A DNA stretch of 50,817 nucleotides, from positions 1 through 50,817 of the forward strand of contig NZ_JAMOIE010000027.1 of the NCBI RefSeq assembly GCF_024448935.1. Reading direction: 5' to 3'. Shown here one piece after another: positions 8,673 through 19,027 of this stretch (positions are counted from its first letter, which is position 1; each line of letters begins with the position of its first letter). The notes under the pieces are model-generated. The model was not told the DNA's origin, made no database searches, and saw nothing but the letters and a program-made list of their open reading frames with translations. The stretch is from Stutzerimonas stutzeri. Lineage in GTDB: Bacteria; Pseudomonadota; Gammaproteobacteria; Pseudomonadales; Pseudomonadaceae. A program made the position numbers and the translations under genes.

Positions 8673-11378
8673 ATGGCCACTATCCACGTAGACGGCAAAG
8701 ACTACGAAGTCGACGGGGCGGACAACCTGCTGCAGGCGTGTCTGTCTCTCGGCCTCGATGTCCCCTATTTCTGCTGGCACCCGGCGCTGGGCAGCGTCGG
8801 TGCCTGCCGCCAGTGCGCGGTCAAGCAGTATTCCGATGAAAACGACACCCGTGGCCGGTTGGTCATGTCCTGCATGACCCCTGCCACCGACAACAGCTGG
8901 ATTTCCATCAAGGACGAGGAAGCCAAGGCGTTCCGCGCCAGCGTCGTCGAATGGCTGATGATCAACCACCCGCACGACTGCCCGGTGTGCGAAGAAGGCG
9001 GTCACTGCCATTTGCAGGATATGACGGTGATGACCGGTCATAACCAGCGTCGTTATCGTTTCAGCAAGCGTACTCACCAGAATCAGCAGCTCGGCCCGTT
9101 CATCGGCCACGAGATGAACCGCTGCATCGCCTGCTATCGCTGCGTGCGCTACTACAAGGATTACGCGGGCGGCACCGACCTGGGCGTATTCGGCGCGAAC
9201 GACAATGTGTATTTCGGCCGTGTCGAAGACGGCGTGCTGGAGAGCGAGTTCTCCGGCAATCTCACCGAGGTCTGCCCAACCGGTGTGTTCACCGACAAGA
9301 CCCACTCCGAGCGCTACAACCGCAAATGGGACATGCAGTTTGCACCGAGCATCTGCCATGGCTGCGCGTCCGGCTGCAACATCAGCCCCGGCGAGCGCTA
9401 CGGTGAGCTGCGCCGTATCGAGAACCGCTTCAACGGCGAAGTGAACCACTACTTTCTGTGCGACCGCGGTCGTTTCGGCTACGGGTACGTCAATCGCTCC
9501 GACCGGCCCCGCCAGCCATTGCTGGGCGCGGATAGACTCGGCGTCGACGCCGCACTCGACACGGCTGCCCAGCTGCTGGAAGGCAAGCGCGTGATCGGGA
9601 TCGGCTCGCCACGCGCCAGCCTGGAAAGCAACCACGCGCTGCGTGAACTGGTCGGTGCGCAACACTTCTACAGCGGCATCGCCGCCGCCGAGCTGGAGAA
9701 CATCCGGTTGATCCGCCAGTTGATGCAGAACGGCCCGCTGCCGGTGCCATCGATGCGCGAGATCGAACGCCACGATGCGCTGTTCATTCTCGGCGAGGAC
9801 CTGACCCAGACCGCCGCGCGCATGGCCCTGGCCGTGCGCCAGGCGGCCAAGGGCAAGGCCACCGAGATCGCCGCCTCGATGAAGATCCAGGACTGGCACG
9901 CCGCTGCCGTGCAGAACGTCGGCCAGCACGCCCTGCATCCGGTGTTCATCGCCAGCGTCGCCGAGACCCGCCTCGATGACATCGCCGAGCAGCGCGTGCA
10001 CGCCGCACCGGCCGATCTTGCCCGTCTCGGTTTCGCCGTGGCGCATGCCATCGATCCCGGCGCACCCGCCGTCGACGACCTGGAAGCCGAGGGCCGGGCG
10101 CTGGCGCAACGGATCGCCGACGCGCTGCTCGCCGCCAAGCGACCCCTGCTGATCAGCGGCACCTCGCTGGGCGAGAAGCGCCTGATCGAAGCGGCGGGCA
10201 ATATCGCCCAGGCGCTGAAGAATCGTGGGAAGAACGCCTCGATCAGCCTCGTCGTGCCGGAAGCCAACAGCCTCGGCCTCGCACTGCTCGGTGGCGAATC
10301 GGTGGATGCCGCGCTGGACGCCTTGATTGCAGGCAGCGCCGACGCGGTAATCGTGCTCGAGAACGATCTGTATCGCCGTGCCGGCCAGGCCAAGGTCGAT
10401 GCCGCCCTCGCCGCCGCCAGGGCCATCATCGTCGCCGATCATCAGCACACCGCTACCACAGCCAAGGCTCATCTCGTGCTGTCGGCCGCCAGCTTCGCCG
10501 AGGCCGATGGCACGCTGGTCAGCCAGGAGGGTCGCGCGCAGCGCTTCTTCCAGGTCTTCGAGCCCAGCTATTACGACAGCAAGATTCTGGTGCGCGAAGG
10601 CTGGCGCTGGATGCATGCGCTGCACTGCACGGTTCAGGGCAAGGCGGTGGACTGGACCACGCTGGATCAGGTCACTGCAGACTGCGCGGCAACCAACCCG
10701 CACCTGGCGGGCATCCTCCAGGCCGCGCCGCTCGCCTCGTTCCGCATCAAGGGCCTGAAAATGGCGCGCGAGCCGCTGCGCTACAGCGGACGCACCGCCA
10801 TGCGCGCCAACATCAGCGTGCACGAACCGCGTCAGCCGCAGGATCCGGACTCGCCGTTCGCCTTTTCGATGGAAGGCTATTCCGGCAGCGCCGAGGACCG
10901 TCAACAGATCCCGTTCGCCTGGTCGCCGGGCTGGAACTCGCCGCAGGCCTGGAACAAGTTCCAGGACGAAGTCGGTGGCCACCTGCGCGCTGGCGACCCG
11001 GGCGTTCGCCTGCTGGACGGCGTCCGTCAGGATATGGACTGGAAAATCGCACCCCGCGCTTTTGCGCCCGCGCCCGGCACCTGGCAGGTGGTGCCGCTGC
11101 ATCACCTGTTCGGCAGCGAGGAAACCTCGTCTCTCGCCGCCCCGATCCAGCGCCGTATCCCGCAGCCCTACGTCGCCCTGGCCGCGGCCGAAGCCCGCCG
11201 TGCTGGCGTGGCCGAAGGCGAGCTGCTCGATCTGCGTATCGCTGATCAGCCACTGCGCCTGCCGGTCCGCATCGATGCATCGCTGGCCCTCGGTCTCGTA
11301 GGTTTGCCGGTCGGTCTGGCCGGCGTTCCGCTGTTCTACGCCGACAGCCTGGCCACTGAACTGGAGGCCACCCGATGA
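8673..11378 (+). CDS. nuoG: NADH-quinone oxidoreductase subunit G
   Basis: Largest subunit of the NADH module, with several iron-sulfur clusters. The N-terminal ferredoxin-like domain holds the [2Fe-2S] ligands ([17 protein letters not shown]). Then come [16 protein letters not shown] (His-Cys ligated N5), [11 protein letters not shown] with CPTGVF (N4), and [10 protein letters not shown] (the extra cluster N7 of the E. coli type). The rest is a molybdopterin oxidoreductase-like domain without catalytic function here. Its 901 residues match Pseudomonas NuoG. The stop overlaps the nuoH start by 4 bp. It is separated from nuoF by a repeat-bearing spacer, so its translation is not coupled to nuoF. 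Confidence 0.96.
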   Translation: MATIHVDGKDYEVDGADNLLQACLSLGLDVPYFCWHPALGSVGACRQCAVKQYSDENDTRGRLVMSCMTPATDNSWISIKDEEAKAFRASVVEWLMINHPHDCPVCEEGGHCHLQDMTVMTGHNQRRYRFSKRTHQNQQLGPFIGHEMNRCIACYRCVRYYKDYAGGTDLGVFGANDNVYFGRVEDGVLESEFSGNLTEVCPTGVFTDKTHSERYNRKWDMQFAPSICHGCASGCNISPGERYGELRRIENRFNGEVNHYFLCDRGRFGYGYVNRSDRPRQPLLGADRLGVDAALDTAAQLLEGKRVIGIGSPRASLESNHALRELVGAQHFYSGIAAAELENIRLIRQLMQNGPLPVPSMREIERHDALFILGEDLTQTAARMALAVRQAAKGKATEIAASMKIQDWHAAAVQNVGQHALHPVFIASVAETRLDDIAEQRVHAAPADLARLGFAVAHAIDPGAPAVDDLEAEGRALAQRIADALLAAKRPLLISGTSLGEKRLIEAAGNIAQALKNRGKNASISLVVPEANSLGLALLGGESVDAALDALIAGSADAVIVLENDLYRRAGQAKVDAALAAARAIIVADHQHTATTAKAHLVLSAASFAEADGTLVSQEGRAQRFFQVFEPSYYDSKILVREGWRWMHALHCTVQGKAVDWTTLDQVTADCAATNPHLAGILQAAPLASFRIKGLKMAREPLRYSGRTAMRANISVHEPRQPQDPDSPFAFSMEGYSGSAEDRQQIPFAWSPGWNSPQAWNKFQDEVGGHLRAGDPGVRLLDGVRQDMDWKIAPRAFAPAPGTWQVVPLHHLFGSEETSSLAAPIQRRIPQPYVALAAAEARRAGVAEGELLDLRIADQPLRLPVRIDASLALGLVGLPVGLAGVPLFYADSLATELEATR

Positions 11379-12370
11379 GTTGGCTGACTCCCGAGGTGAT
11401 CGATGTGATCGCCGCTGTTGCCAAGGCGCTGGTGATCATGCTTGCGGTGGTGGTCTGCGGGGCGCTGCTGAGCTTCGTCGAACGGCGTCTGCTGGGCTGG
11501 TGGCAGGACCGCTATGGCCCCAATCGCGTCGGACCGTTCGGCATGTTTCAGATCGCTGCGGATATGCTGAAGATGTTCTTCAAGGAGGACTGGAACCCGC
11601 CATTCTCCGACCGCCTGATTTTCACTCTGGCACCGGTGGTGGCGATGAGTTCGCTACTGATCGCCTTTGCCATCGTGCCGATAACGCCGACCTGGGGGGT
11701 GGCCGACCTGAACATCGGCCTGCTGTTCTTCTTCGCCATGGCGGGCCTCACCGTCTACGCGGTGCTCTTCGCCGGCTGGGCGAGCAACAACAAGTTCGCC
11801 CTGCTCGGCGCCCTGCGTGCTTCGGCGCAAACGGTGTCCTACGAAGTATTTCTGGGGCTGTCGTTGATGGGCATCGTCGCCCAGGCCGGCTCGTTCAACA
11901 TGCGCGAGATCGTCGAATACCAGCAACAGCACCTGTGGTTCATCGTTCCGCAGTTCCTCGGCTTCTGCACGTTCTTCATCGCCGGCGTCGCGGTCACCCA
12001 CCGCCACCCGTTCGACCAGCCGGAAGCCGAGCAGGAACTGGCCGACGGTTACCACGTCGAGTATGCGGGCATGAAGTGGGGCATGTTCTTCGTCGGCGAA
12101 TACATCGGCATCGTGACCATCTCGGCGCTGCTGACCACGCTGTTCTTCGGCGGCTGGCATGGCCCGTTCCTGGACGCCCTGCCGTGGCTGTCATTCTTCT
12201 GGTTCGCCATCAAGACCGGTTTTTTCATCATGCTGTTCGTGCTGTTGCGCGCCTCATTGCCGCGCCCTCGCTATGACCAGGTGATGGCCTTCGGCTGGAA
12301 ATTCTGCCTGCCGCTGACCCTGATCAACCTGCTGGTGACCGGCGCACTGGTGCTGGCCGCGGCCCAGTAA
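11375..12370 (+). CDS. nuoH: NADH-quinone oxidoreductase subunit H
   Basis: Membrane subunit next to the quinone chamber (ND1 family), eight or so transmembrane helices. Conserved stretches include [21 protein letters not shown] near the N terminus and the loop [23 protein letters not shown], rich in acidic residues important for coupling. It has 331 residues, the usual length. The ATGA overlap with nuoG indicates coupled translation, and nuoI follows after 12 bp. Confidence 0.97.
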   Translation: MSWLTPEVIDVIAAVAKALVIMLAVVVCGALLSFVERRLLGWWQDRYGPNRVGPFGMFQIAADMLKMFFKEDWNPPFSDRLIFTLAPVVAMSSLLIAFAIVPITPTWGVADLNIGLLFFFAMAGLTVYAVLFAGWASNNKFALLGALRASAQTVSYEVFLGLSLMGIVAQAGSFNMREIVEYQQQHLWFIVPQFLGFCTFFIAGVAVTHRHPFDQPEAEQELADGYHVEYAGMKWGMFFVGEYIGIVTISALLTTLFFGGWHGPFLDALPWLSFFWFAIKTGFFIMLFVLLRASLPRPRYDQVMAFGWKFCLPLTLINLLVTGALVLAAAQ

Positions 12371-12382
12371 GGAGGAAACCCC

Positions 12383-12931
12383 ATGTTCAAATACATTGGC
12401 GCGGTGCTGCACGGCACCTACACCCAGCTACGCAGCCTGGTGATGGTTTTCAGCCACGGCTTTCGCAAGCGCGACACCCTGCAGTACCCGGAAGAAGCGG
12501 TCTACCTGCCGCCCCGCTATCGCGGCCGCATCGTGCTGACCCGCGACCCCGACGGCGAGGAGCGCTGCGTGGCCTGCAACCTCTGCGCGGTGGCTTGCCC
12601 GGTGGCCTGCATCTCGCTGCAGAAGGCCGAGACCGACGAAGGGCGCTGGTATCCGGAGTTCTTCCGCATCAACTTTTCGCGCTGCATCTTCTGCGGGCTC
12701 TGCGAAGAAGCCTGCCCGACCAACGCGATCCAGCTCACCCCGGACTTCGAGATGGGCGAGTACAAGCGCCAGGACCTGGTGTACGAAAAGCAAGACCTGC
12801 TGATCTCCGGCCCCGGCAAATACCCCGACTACAACTTCTACCGCGTCTCCGGCCTGGCCATCGCCGGCAAGCCCAAGGGTGCCGCGCAGAACGAGGCGGA
12901 GCCGATCAACGTCAAGGGATTGTTGCCATGA
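12383..12931 (+). CDS. nuoI: NADH-quinone oxidoreductase subunit I
   Basis: Peripheral-arm subunit with two [4Fe-4S] clusters (N6a and N6b) that passes electrons from NuoG to NuoB. Both ferredoxin motifs are intact: [16 protein letters not shown] and [16 protein letters not shown]. 182 residues, as in Pseudomonas. An AGGAGG site lies just before the start. A 214-bp repeat-filled spacer follows before nuoJ. Confidence 0.97.
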   Translation: MFKYIGAVLHGTYTQLRSLVMVFSHGFRKRDTLQYPEEAVYLPPRYRGRIVLTRDPDGEERCVACNLCAVACPVACISLQKAETDEGRWYPEFFRINFSRCIFCGLCEEACPTNAIQLTPDFEMGEYKRQDLVYEKQDLLISGPGKYPDYNFYRVSGLAIAGKPKGAAQNEAEPINVKGLLP

Positions 12932-12984
12932 CGCCTTTCGATGAAAAGCGCTGGAGGCTTGAAAGCTGGACGAATAGCGGTAGC

Positions 12985-13078
12985 GGCGGATTCATTCGCC
13001 CATTGGCAGCAGGTAGCCGCGGGAGCGGTCTTGACCGCGAACCGGGTCTTGAAAGCTCGCGGTCCAGACCGCTCCCGC
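12985..13078. repeat. REP-like doublet in the nuoI-nuoJ spacer
   Basis: GCGGGAGCGGTCT...GACCGCGA (from 13019) is repeated in inverted orientation up to 13078 (TCGCGGTC...AGACCGCTCCCGC), making a near-perfect stem of about 22 bp around a 16-base loop. GCGGGAGCGG-type palindromes are a common Pseudomonas REP family. Just before it, 12985-13001 (GGCGGATTCATTCGCCC) resembles the palindromes at 1-252. On both sides are words of the GGCTTGAA / GGCCTTC family. The unit would form a strong hairpin in nuo mRNA. Confidence 0.8.
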
Positions 13079-13145
13079 AGGGTCAGGGCGCGGCTTTTTC
13101 GTTCGGCCTTCGGCCTTCAGCCTTCCAGCGTTCCAGGAGCTTCTG

Positions 13146-13646
13146 ATGGAATTCGCTTTCTACTTTTCCGCCGGCGTGGCCGTGGTCGCCACGCTGAGAG
13201 TCATAACCGGCAGCAATCCGGTGCACGCTCTGCTTTATCTGATCACCTCACTGCTGGCCGTGTCGATGTGCTTCTTCAGCCTCGGCGCGCCCTTTGCTGG
13301 CGCGCTCGAAGTCATCGTCTATGCCGGCGCGATCATGGTGCTCTTCGTGTTCGTGGTGATGATGCTCAATCTGGGTCGCAACACGGTCAGCCAGGAGCGC
13401 GGCTGGATGGCGCCTCGCGTGTGGCTCGGCCCGTCGTTGCTGGCGGCGATCCTGCTGGCGCAGCTGCTCTGGGCGCTTTTTTCAGCCTCCGCATACGCGC
13501 CTGCAGGGCTCTCCACGGTCGGGCCGAAAGAAGTCGGTATCGCCCTCTTCGGGCCTTACCTGCTGGCGGTCGAGCTGGCCTCCATGCTGCTGCTGGCGGC
13601 GCTGGTTGCCGCTTTCCACCTCGGGCGCCACGAGGCGAAGGAGTAA
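13146..13646 (+). CDS. nuoJ: NADH-quinone oxidoreductase subunit J
   Basis: Membrane subunit of complex I (ND6 family) with five predicted helices. The conserved third helix is seen as [22 protein letters not shown]. 166 residues, normal for the family. It lies after the repeat spacer and 4 bp before nuoK, so nuoJ-N form the distal block of the operon. Confidence 0.96.
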   Translation: MEFAFYFSAGVAVVATLRVITGSNPVHALLYLITSLLAVSMCFFSLGAPFAGALEVIVYAGAIMVLFVFVVMMLNLGRNTVSQERGWMAPRVWLGPSLLAAILLAQLLWALFSASAYAPAGLSTVGPKEVGIALFGPYLLAVELASMLLLAALVAAFHLGRHEAKE

Positions 13647-13650
13647 CGCC

Positions 13651-13959
13651 ATGCACTCAATTCCGATGGCGCACGGTCTGGCTGTCGCCGCCGTGCTGTT
13701 CTGCCTGGGGCTGGTCGGCCTGATGGTGCGGCGCAATATCCTGTTCATGCTGATGAGCCTGGAAGTGATGATGAACGCCACCGGCCTGGCGTTCGTCGTG
13801 GCTGGCAGCCGCTGGGAACAGCCTGACGGGCAGGTCATGTTCATCCTGGTGATCACCTTGGCGGCCGCCGAAGCCGCCATCGGCCTGGCGATCCTGCTGC
13901 AGCTGTACCGCCGCTTCAACACCCTCGATGTCGATGCTGCAAGCGAGATGCGCGGATGA
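13651..13959 (+). CDS. nuoK: NADH-quinone oxidoreductase subunit K
   Basis: Small antiporter-like membrane subunit (ND4L family), three helices. The proton-path glutamates are present in [15 protein letters not shown] and [12 protein letters not shown]. The ATG at 13651, 4 bp after nuoJ with GGAG upstream, gives 102 residues, the family size; an earlier in-frame start at 13606 would lie inside nuoJ. The end overlaps nuoL by 4 bp. Confidence 0.96.
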   Translation: MHSIPMAHGLAVAAVLFCLGLVGLMVRRNILFMLMSLEVMMNATGLAFVVAGSRWEQPDGQVMFILVITLAAAEAAIGLAILLQLYRRFNTLDVDAASEMRG

Positions 13960-15800
13960 ACCTACTATTCATGACCTTCGTTTTTCCGCTGCTCGGCTAC
14001 TTGCTGCTGGCCTTTTCGCGCGGACGGCTATCCGAAAACCTGGCCGCTGTGATCGGCGTTGGCTCGGTCGGCCTGTCCGCGCTGATCGCTGCGCTGTGTA
14101 TCTGGCAGTTCAACAGCGCGCCGCCGCCGAATGGCGTCTTTACCCAGCACCTCTGGCAATGGCTGGACGTCGCGGGCTTCAGCGTCGCCTTCGGCCTGCA
14201 TCTGGACGGCCTGGCACTGACGATGCTCGGCGTCGTCACCGGGGTGGGCTTTCTCATCCACCTGTTCGCCAGCTGGTACATGCGTGGCGAAGAGGGCTAC
14301 TCGCGCTTTTTCGCCTACACCAACCTGTTCATCTTCAGCATGTTGCTGCTGGTGCTGGGCGACAACCTGCTGCTGCTGTACTTCGGCTGGGAAGGCGTCG
14401 GGCTGTGCTCGTATCTGTTGATCGGCTTCTACTTCAAGGAGCGCAAGAACGGTAATGCGGCGCTCAAGGCCTTCATCGTGACCCGCGTCGGCGACGTGCT
14501 GATGGCCTTCGGCCTGTTCATTCTCTTCGTTCAGCTCGGCACGCTGGATATCCAGGAACTGTTGGTGCTGGCGCCACAGAAGTTCGCCAGCGGCGATCTC
14601 TGGATCACCCTGGCGACATTGGCATTGCTTGGCGGGGCGGTCGGCAAATCGGCGCAACTGCCGTTGCAGACCTGGCTGGCCGACGCCATGGCCGGCCCGA
14701 CCCCGGTGTCCGCGCTGATCCACGCGGCGACCATGGTCACCGCCGGCGTCTACCTGATCGCCCGTACCCATGGCCTGTTCCTGCTCGCGCCGGATGTGCA
14801 CGAACTGGTCGGCATCGTGGGTGGCGTGACGCTGGTACTGGCTGGCTTCGCCGCGCTGGTGCAAACCGACATCAAGCGTATCCTTGCCTACTCGACCATG
14901 AGCCAGATCGGCTACATGTTCCTGGCCCTGGGCGTAGGCGCCTGGGATGCGGCCATTTTCCACCTGATGACCCACGCGTTCTTCAAAGCCCTGCTGTTCC
15001 TTGCCTCCGGCGCGGTCATCCATGCCTGCCATCATGAGCAGAACATTTTCAGGATGGGCGGCCTGTGGAGGAAACTGCCGCTGGCCTACGCGAGCTTCAT
15101 CGTTGGCGGCTCGGCCCTGGCGGCGCTGCCGCTGATCACCGCAGGTTTCTACTCCAAGGACGAGATCCTCTGGGAAGCCTTCGCCAGCGGTCACAGCGGG
15201 TTGCTCTACGCCGGTCTGCTGGGTGCCTTCCTGACCTCGCTGTACACCTTCCGACTGATCTTCATCGCCTTCCACGGCGAAGCCAAGGTGGAGGCCCACG
15301 CCGCTCACGGTATCGCCCACAGCGTGCCGCTGGTGGTGCTGATCCTGTTGTCGACGTTCCTCGGCGCATTGATCGCGCCGCCGCTGGCCGGTGTCCTGCC
15401 GGAAAGCGTCGGGCATGCCGGCGGTGAAGCCAAGCACAGCCTGGAGATCGCGTCGGGGGCCATCGCCCTGGCCGGCATCCTGCTCGCCGCCATGCTGTTC
15501 CTCGGCACGCGAGGCCTGGTCAGCGCGATAGCGCAGAGCGCGCCGGGCCGTTTCCTGACTGCCTGGTGGTACGCCGCCTGGGGTTTCGACTGGCTCTACG
15601 ACAAGCTCTTCGTGCAGCCCTATTTGGGGCTCTGTGGACTGCTCGCCCGCGATCCTGTCGATGCCGCCATCGGCCTGATCCCACGCACCGCTCGGGGCAG
15701 CCATGCACTATTGAGCCGCGCCCAGACCGGCCAGTTGCGCTGGTACGCCCTGTCCATCGTTGGCGGAGCCGTGCTGTTGCTCGGCGTCGTTCTGCTCTGA
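13956..15800 (+). CDS. nuoL: NADH-quinone oxidoreductase subunit L
   Basis: Largest antiporter-like proton-pumping subunit (ND5 family), at the distal end of the membrane arm. 614 residues with many transmembrane helices, a conserved glutamate in [16 protein letters not shown], the lysine in [41 protein letters not shown], and a C-terminal extension for the lateral helix. Starts at the ATGA overlap with nuoK. Confidence 0.97.
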   Translation: MNLLFMTFVFPLLGYLLLAFSRGRLSENLAAVIGVGSVGLSALIAALCIWQFNSAPPPNGVFTQHLWQWLDVAGFSVAFGLHLDGLALTMLGVVTGVGFLIHLFASWYMRGEEGYSRFFAYTNLFIFSMLLLVLGDNLLLLYFGWEGVGLCSYLLIGFYFKERKNGNAALKAFIVTRVGDVLMAFGLFILFVQLGTLDIQELLVLAPQKFASGDLWITLATLALLGGAVGKSAQLPLQTWLADAMAGPTPVSALIHAATMVTAGVYLIARTHGLFLLAPDVHELVGIVGGVTLVLAGFAALVQTDIKRILAYSTMSQIGYMFLALGVGAWDAAIFHLMTHAFFKALLFLASGAVIHACHHEQNIFRMGGLWRKLPLAYASFIVGGSALAALPLITAGFYSKDEILWEAFASGHSGLLYAGLLGAFLTSLYTFRLIFIAFHGEAKVEAHAAHGIAHSVPLVVLILLSTFLGALIAPPLAGVLPESVGHAGGEAKHSLEIASGAIALAGILLAAMLFLGTRGLVSAIAQSAPGRFLTAWWYAAWGFDWLYDKLFVQPYLGLCGLLARDPVDAAIGLIPRTARGSHALLSRAQTGQLRWYALSIVGGAVLLLGVVLL

Positions 15801-15822
15801 ATTTGCGCAAGGACTCGAACCC

Positions 15823-17352
15823 GTGATTCTGCCCTGGTTAATCCTGATTCCCTTCATCGGCGGCCTGTTCTGCTGGCTCGTCGAACATTTCGACAAAAGC
15901 CTGCCGCGCTGGATCGCCCTGCTCACCATGGGGCTGCTGCTCGCGATCGGCCTCTGGCTGTGGGCAACCGGCAATTACCAGCTGGCCCCCGCCCCCGGTG
16001 CCGAGGCCAACTGGGCGCTGCAGTTCAAGCACGTCTGGATCGAGCGCTTCGGCATCAACCTGCACCTGGCGCTCGATGGCCTGTCGCTGTTGATGATCAT
16101 ACTGACCGGACTGCTCGGCGTGCTCTCGGTGCTCTGTTCCTGGAAAGAGATCCAGCGTCACGTCGGCTTCTTCCACCTCAATCTGATGTGGATTCTAGGA
16201 GGGGTGGTCGGGGTTTTCCTCGCCCTCGACCTGTTCCTGTTCTTCTTTTTCTGGGAAATGATGCTGGTGCCGATGTACTTCCTCATCGCACTCTGGGGCC
16301 ATAGCGCCGAAGGCAAGCGCTCGCGGATCAATGCGGCGACCAAGTTCTTCATCTACACCCAGGCCAGCGGCCTGATCATGCTGGTGGCGATCCTTGGTCT
16401 GGTCCTGGTCAATTACCACAACACCGGCACCCTGACTTTCGATTATGAGTTGCTGCTCAAGGCCGAACTGGCGCCAGGCACCGAGTTCTTGCTGATGCTG
16501 GGCTTCTTCATCGCCTTTGCAGTGAAGTTTCCCATCGTGCCACTGCATTCCTGGCTGCCCGACGCCCATGCCCAGGCACCGACAGCAGGTTCGGTCGACC
16601 TGGCCGGCATCCTGCTGAAGACGGCCGCCTACGGCATGATTCGCTTCGCCCTGCCGCTGTTTCCCCACGCCTCGATGGATTTCGCACCGATCGCCATGGG
16701 CCTGGGGTTGCTCGGTATCTTCTATGGCGCCCTGCTGTCGTTCGGGCAGACCGATATCAAGCGGCTGATCGCCTATTCCAGCGTCTCGCACATGGGCTTC
16801 GTGCTGATCGGGATCTACTCGGGCAGCCAGCTCGCATTGCAGGGCGCGGTGGTGCTGATGATCGCTCACGGTCTCTCTGCCGCGGCGCTGTTCATCCTCA
16901 GCGGCCAGCTCTATGAGCGCCTGCACACGCGGGACATGCGCGAAATGGGCGGGCTCTGGTCGCGCCTGCCGTGGCTTCCGCCATTGAGCCTGTTCTTCGC
17001 CGCCGCCTCGCTGGGCCTGCCGGGCACCGGCAACTTCATCGGCGAGTTCGTGGTGCTGTTCGGCGCCTTTGCCGAATCGCCCTGGGTCGTGGTGGTCGCG
17101 ACCTTCGGCCTGGTGCTGTCTTCGGTTTATTCGTTGGCGATGATCCATCGTGCCTACTTCGGTCCGACCAGGGCCGAAGGGCTGCTGCAAGGCCTGGATG
17201 CACGCGAGATCGGAATGGTGCTGTTGCTAGCCGTACTGCTGGTGCTGCTCGGCGTCTATCCGCAGCCGGTCTTCGACACCTCGCTCGCCACCATGAACGG
17301 TGTGCAGCAGTGGATCGATACCGCTTTCTCCCCAACCGTTTCGGCCCGGTAG
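15823..17352 (+). CDS. nuoM: NADH-quinone oxidoreductase subunit M
   Basis: Antiporter-like proton-pumping subunit (ND4 family). The key glutamate and lysine regions are present (FFWEMMLVPMYFLIALWG; KFPIVPLHSWLPDAHAQAPTAGSVDLAGILLK). The start is taken as GTG at 15823, with AAGGA about 10 bp before it: this gives MILPWLILIPFIGG and 509 residues, the length of Pseudomonas NuoM. The next in-frame ATG upstream (15760) would lie inside nuoL. nuoN follows after 7 bp. Confidence 0.94.
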   Translation: MILPWLILIPFIGGLFCWLVEHFDKSLPRWIALLTMGLLLAIGLWLWATGNYQLAPAPGAEANWALQFKHVWIERFGINLHLALDGLSLLMIILTGLLGVLSVLCSWKEIQRHVGFFHLNLMWILGGVVGVFLALDLFLFFFFWEMMLVPMYFLIALWGHSAEGKRSRINAATKFFIYTQASGLIMLVAILGLVLVNYHNTGTLTFDYELLLKAELAPGTEFLLMLGFFIAFAVKFPIVPLHSWLPDAHAQAPTAGSVDLAGILLKTAAYGMIRFALPLFPHASMDFAPIAMGLGLLGIFYGALLSFGQTDIKRLIAYSSVSHMGFVLIGIYSGSQLALQGAVVLMIAHGLSAAALFILSGQLYERLHTRDMREMGGLWSRLPWLPPLSLFFAAASLGLPGTGNFIGEFVVLFGAFAESPWVVVVATFGLVLSSVYSLAMIHRAYFGPTRAEGLLQGLDAREIGMVLLLAVLLVLLGVYPQPVFDTSLATMNGVQQWIDTAFSPTVSAR

Positions 17353-17359
17353 TCTCGCC

Positions 17360-18826
17360 ATGGAATTCACACAGCAACACTTCATCGCCCTGCTGCCCTT
17401 GCTGATCACCGGTGCCACCGCTATCGCGGTGATGCTGGCCATCGCCTGGCGGCGCAACCATGGGCTCAGTTTCATCGTCACTTCGGCTGGCCTGACGCTT
17501 GCGCTGCTTTCGATCGTGCCGGCGCTGCAGGTAGCCCCACTGAACGTAACGCCAATGCTGCGGCTGGATGCCTTTGCCTATTTCTATTCGGCACTCGTAC
17601 TGGTCGCCACCCTGGCCTGCGTGACGCTGGCGCATGCCTACCTCGGCGAAGCCGATTCGGAAGGTTTTCCGGGTAATCGCGAGGAGCTGTTCCTGCTGAT
17701 GACCCTGGCGGCCGCGGGCGGACTGGTGCTGGTCAGTACGCAGCACCTGGCTGGGCTCTTCATCGGCCTGGAGTTGCTCTCGGTACCGGTCTACGGGTTG
17801 GTTGCCTATGCCTTCTTCAACAAGCGCTCGCTGGAAGCCGGAATCAAGTACATGGTGCTGTCCGGCGCCGGCAGTGCCTTCATGCTGTTCGGCATGGCGC
17901 TGCTCTACGCCGAATCGGGCAGTCTCGATTTCACCGGCATCGGGGCCAGCCTGGCGGCACAAGGCTCGTCCCTTTTGGTACAGGCCGGTATCGGCATGTT
18001 GCTGGTCGGCCTGGGTTTCAAGCTTTCGCTCGCCCCGTTCCATCTCTGGACACCGGATGTCTACGAGGGCGCGCCGGCACCGGTCGCGGCCTTCCTGGCG
18101 ACTGCCAGCAAGGTCGCGGTGTTCGCCGTACTGCTGCGCCTGTATCAGTTGTCGCCCGCCACCAGCGGCGGCTGGCTGAACGATGCGCTGAGCCTGATCG
18201 CCATCGCTTCGATCCTGATGGGCAACCTGTTGGCACTGAACCAGAGCAATCTCAAGCGCCTGCTGGGTTATTCGTCCATCGCCCACTTCGGCTACCTGCT
18301 GGTTGCGTTTATCGCCAGCAAGGGCTTGGCCGTCGAGGCTATCGGGGTCTATCTGGTGACCTATCTGCTCACCACCCTCGGCGCGTTCGGCGTGGTCAGC
18401 CTGATGTCGAGCCCCTACAAAGGGCGCGATGCGGACGCGCTGTATGAGTACCGCGGCCTGTTCTGGCGCCGGCCTTACCTCACGGCGGTGCTGACCGTGA
18501 TGATGCTGTCGCTCGCCGGGATTCCACTGACGGCGGGCTTCGTTGGCAAGTTCTACGTCATCGCAGCCGGGGTCGAGTCGCAGCTGTGGTGGCTGCTGGG
18601 CGCGTTGATCATCGGCAGCGCCGTGGGCCTGTTCTACTACCTGCGGGTGGTGGTGACACTCTATCTGGTCGAGCCGGGCATCCGCCGTCACGATGCCCCT
18701 TCCAACTGGGGGCAGCTGGCTGGCGGCATCATGCTATTGGCGATTGCCGTGCTGGCCTTTTTCCTGGGCGTCTACCCGCAGCCGTTGCTGGAACTGGTCC
18801 AGCATGCGGGGCTGGCCGTCGTATAG
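17360..18826 (+). CDS. nuoN: NADH-quinone oxidoreductase subunit N
   Basis: Third antiporter-like proton-pumping subunit (ND2 family), 488 residues and about 14 helices. The pump signatures are visible: FIGLELLSVPVYGLVAY and GFKLSLAPFHLWTPDVYEGAPAPVAAFLATASKVAVF. The ATG at 17360 fits the family N terminus (MEFTQQHFIALLPLL); an earlier in-frame ATG at 17300 lies in nuoM. It is the last gene of the operon, with a terminator about 160 bp after it. Confidence 0.96.
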   Translation: MEFTQQHFIALLPLLITGATAIAVMLAIAWRRNHGLSFIVTSAGLTLALLSIVPALQVAPLNVTPMLRLDAFAYFYSALVLVATLACVTLAHAYLGEADSEGFPGNREELFLLMTLAAAGGLVLVSTQHLAGLFIGLELLSVPVYGLVAYAFFNKRSLEAGIKYMVLSGAGSAFMLFGMALLYAESGSLDFTGIGASLAAQGSSLLVQAGIGMLLVGLGFKLSLAPFHLWTPDVYEGAPAPVAAFLATASKVAVFAVLLRLYQLSPATSGGWLNDALSLIAIASILMGNLLALNQSNLKRLLGYSSIAHFGYLLVAFIASKGLAVEAIGVYLVTYLLTTLGAFGVVSLMSSPYKGRDADALYEYRGLFWRRPYLTAVLTVMMLSLAGIPLTAGFVGKFYVIAAGVESQLWWLLGALIIGSAVGLFYYLRVVVTLYLVEPGIRRHDAPSNWGQLAGGIMLLAIAVLAFFLGVYPQPLLELVQHAGLAVV

Positions 18827-18983
18827 CTGAAACCCAGGCTGAGGGGTTTGTCGTGGCAGGTGCGGCGGTCAGCGCAAGGCAGCCGCTGATCGGTCAGCCA
18901 GTGGTCGCCTGCTTTGGTTTTGCCGCGGCCTGGCAGCAGTGCGACTTCCACCGTCGTTCCCGCTGTCCTGTCCTGCCCGCGAT

Positions 18984-19015
18984 AAAAAACCGCGACCCAG
19001 AGGCCGCGGTTTTTT
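18984..19015. terminator. Bidirectional terminator between nuoN and the RND exporter
   Basis: AAAAAACCGCG and CGCGGTTTTTT flank a short loop, giving a GC stem with A-run and T-run tails, so it can end transcription from both sides. It sits between convergent operons: nuo on + and the exporter gene ending at 19028 on -. The 150 bp before it show nothing recognisable. Confidence 0.88.
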
Positions 19016-19027
19016 GCTACGGGAGCA

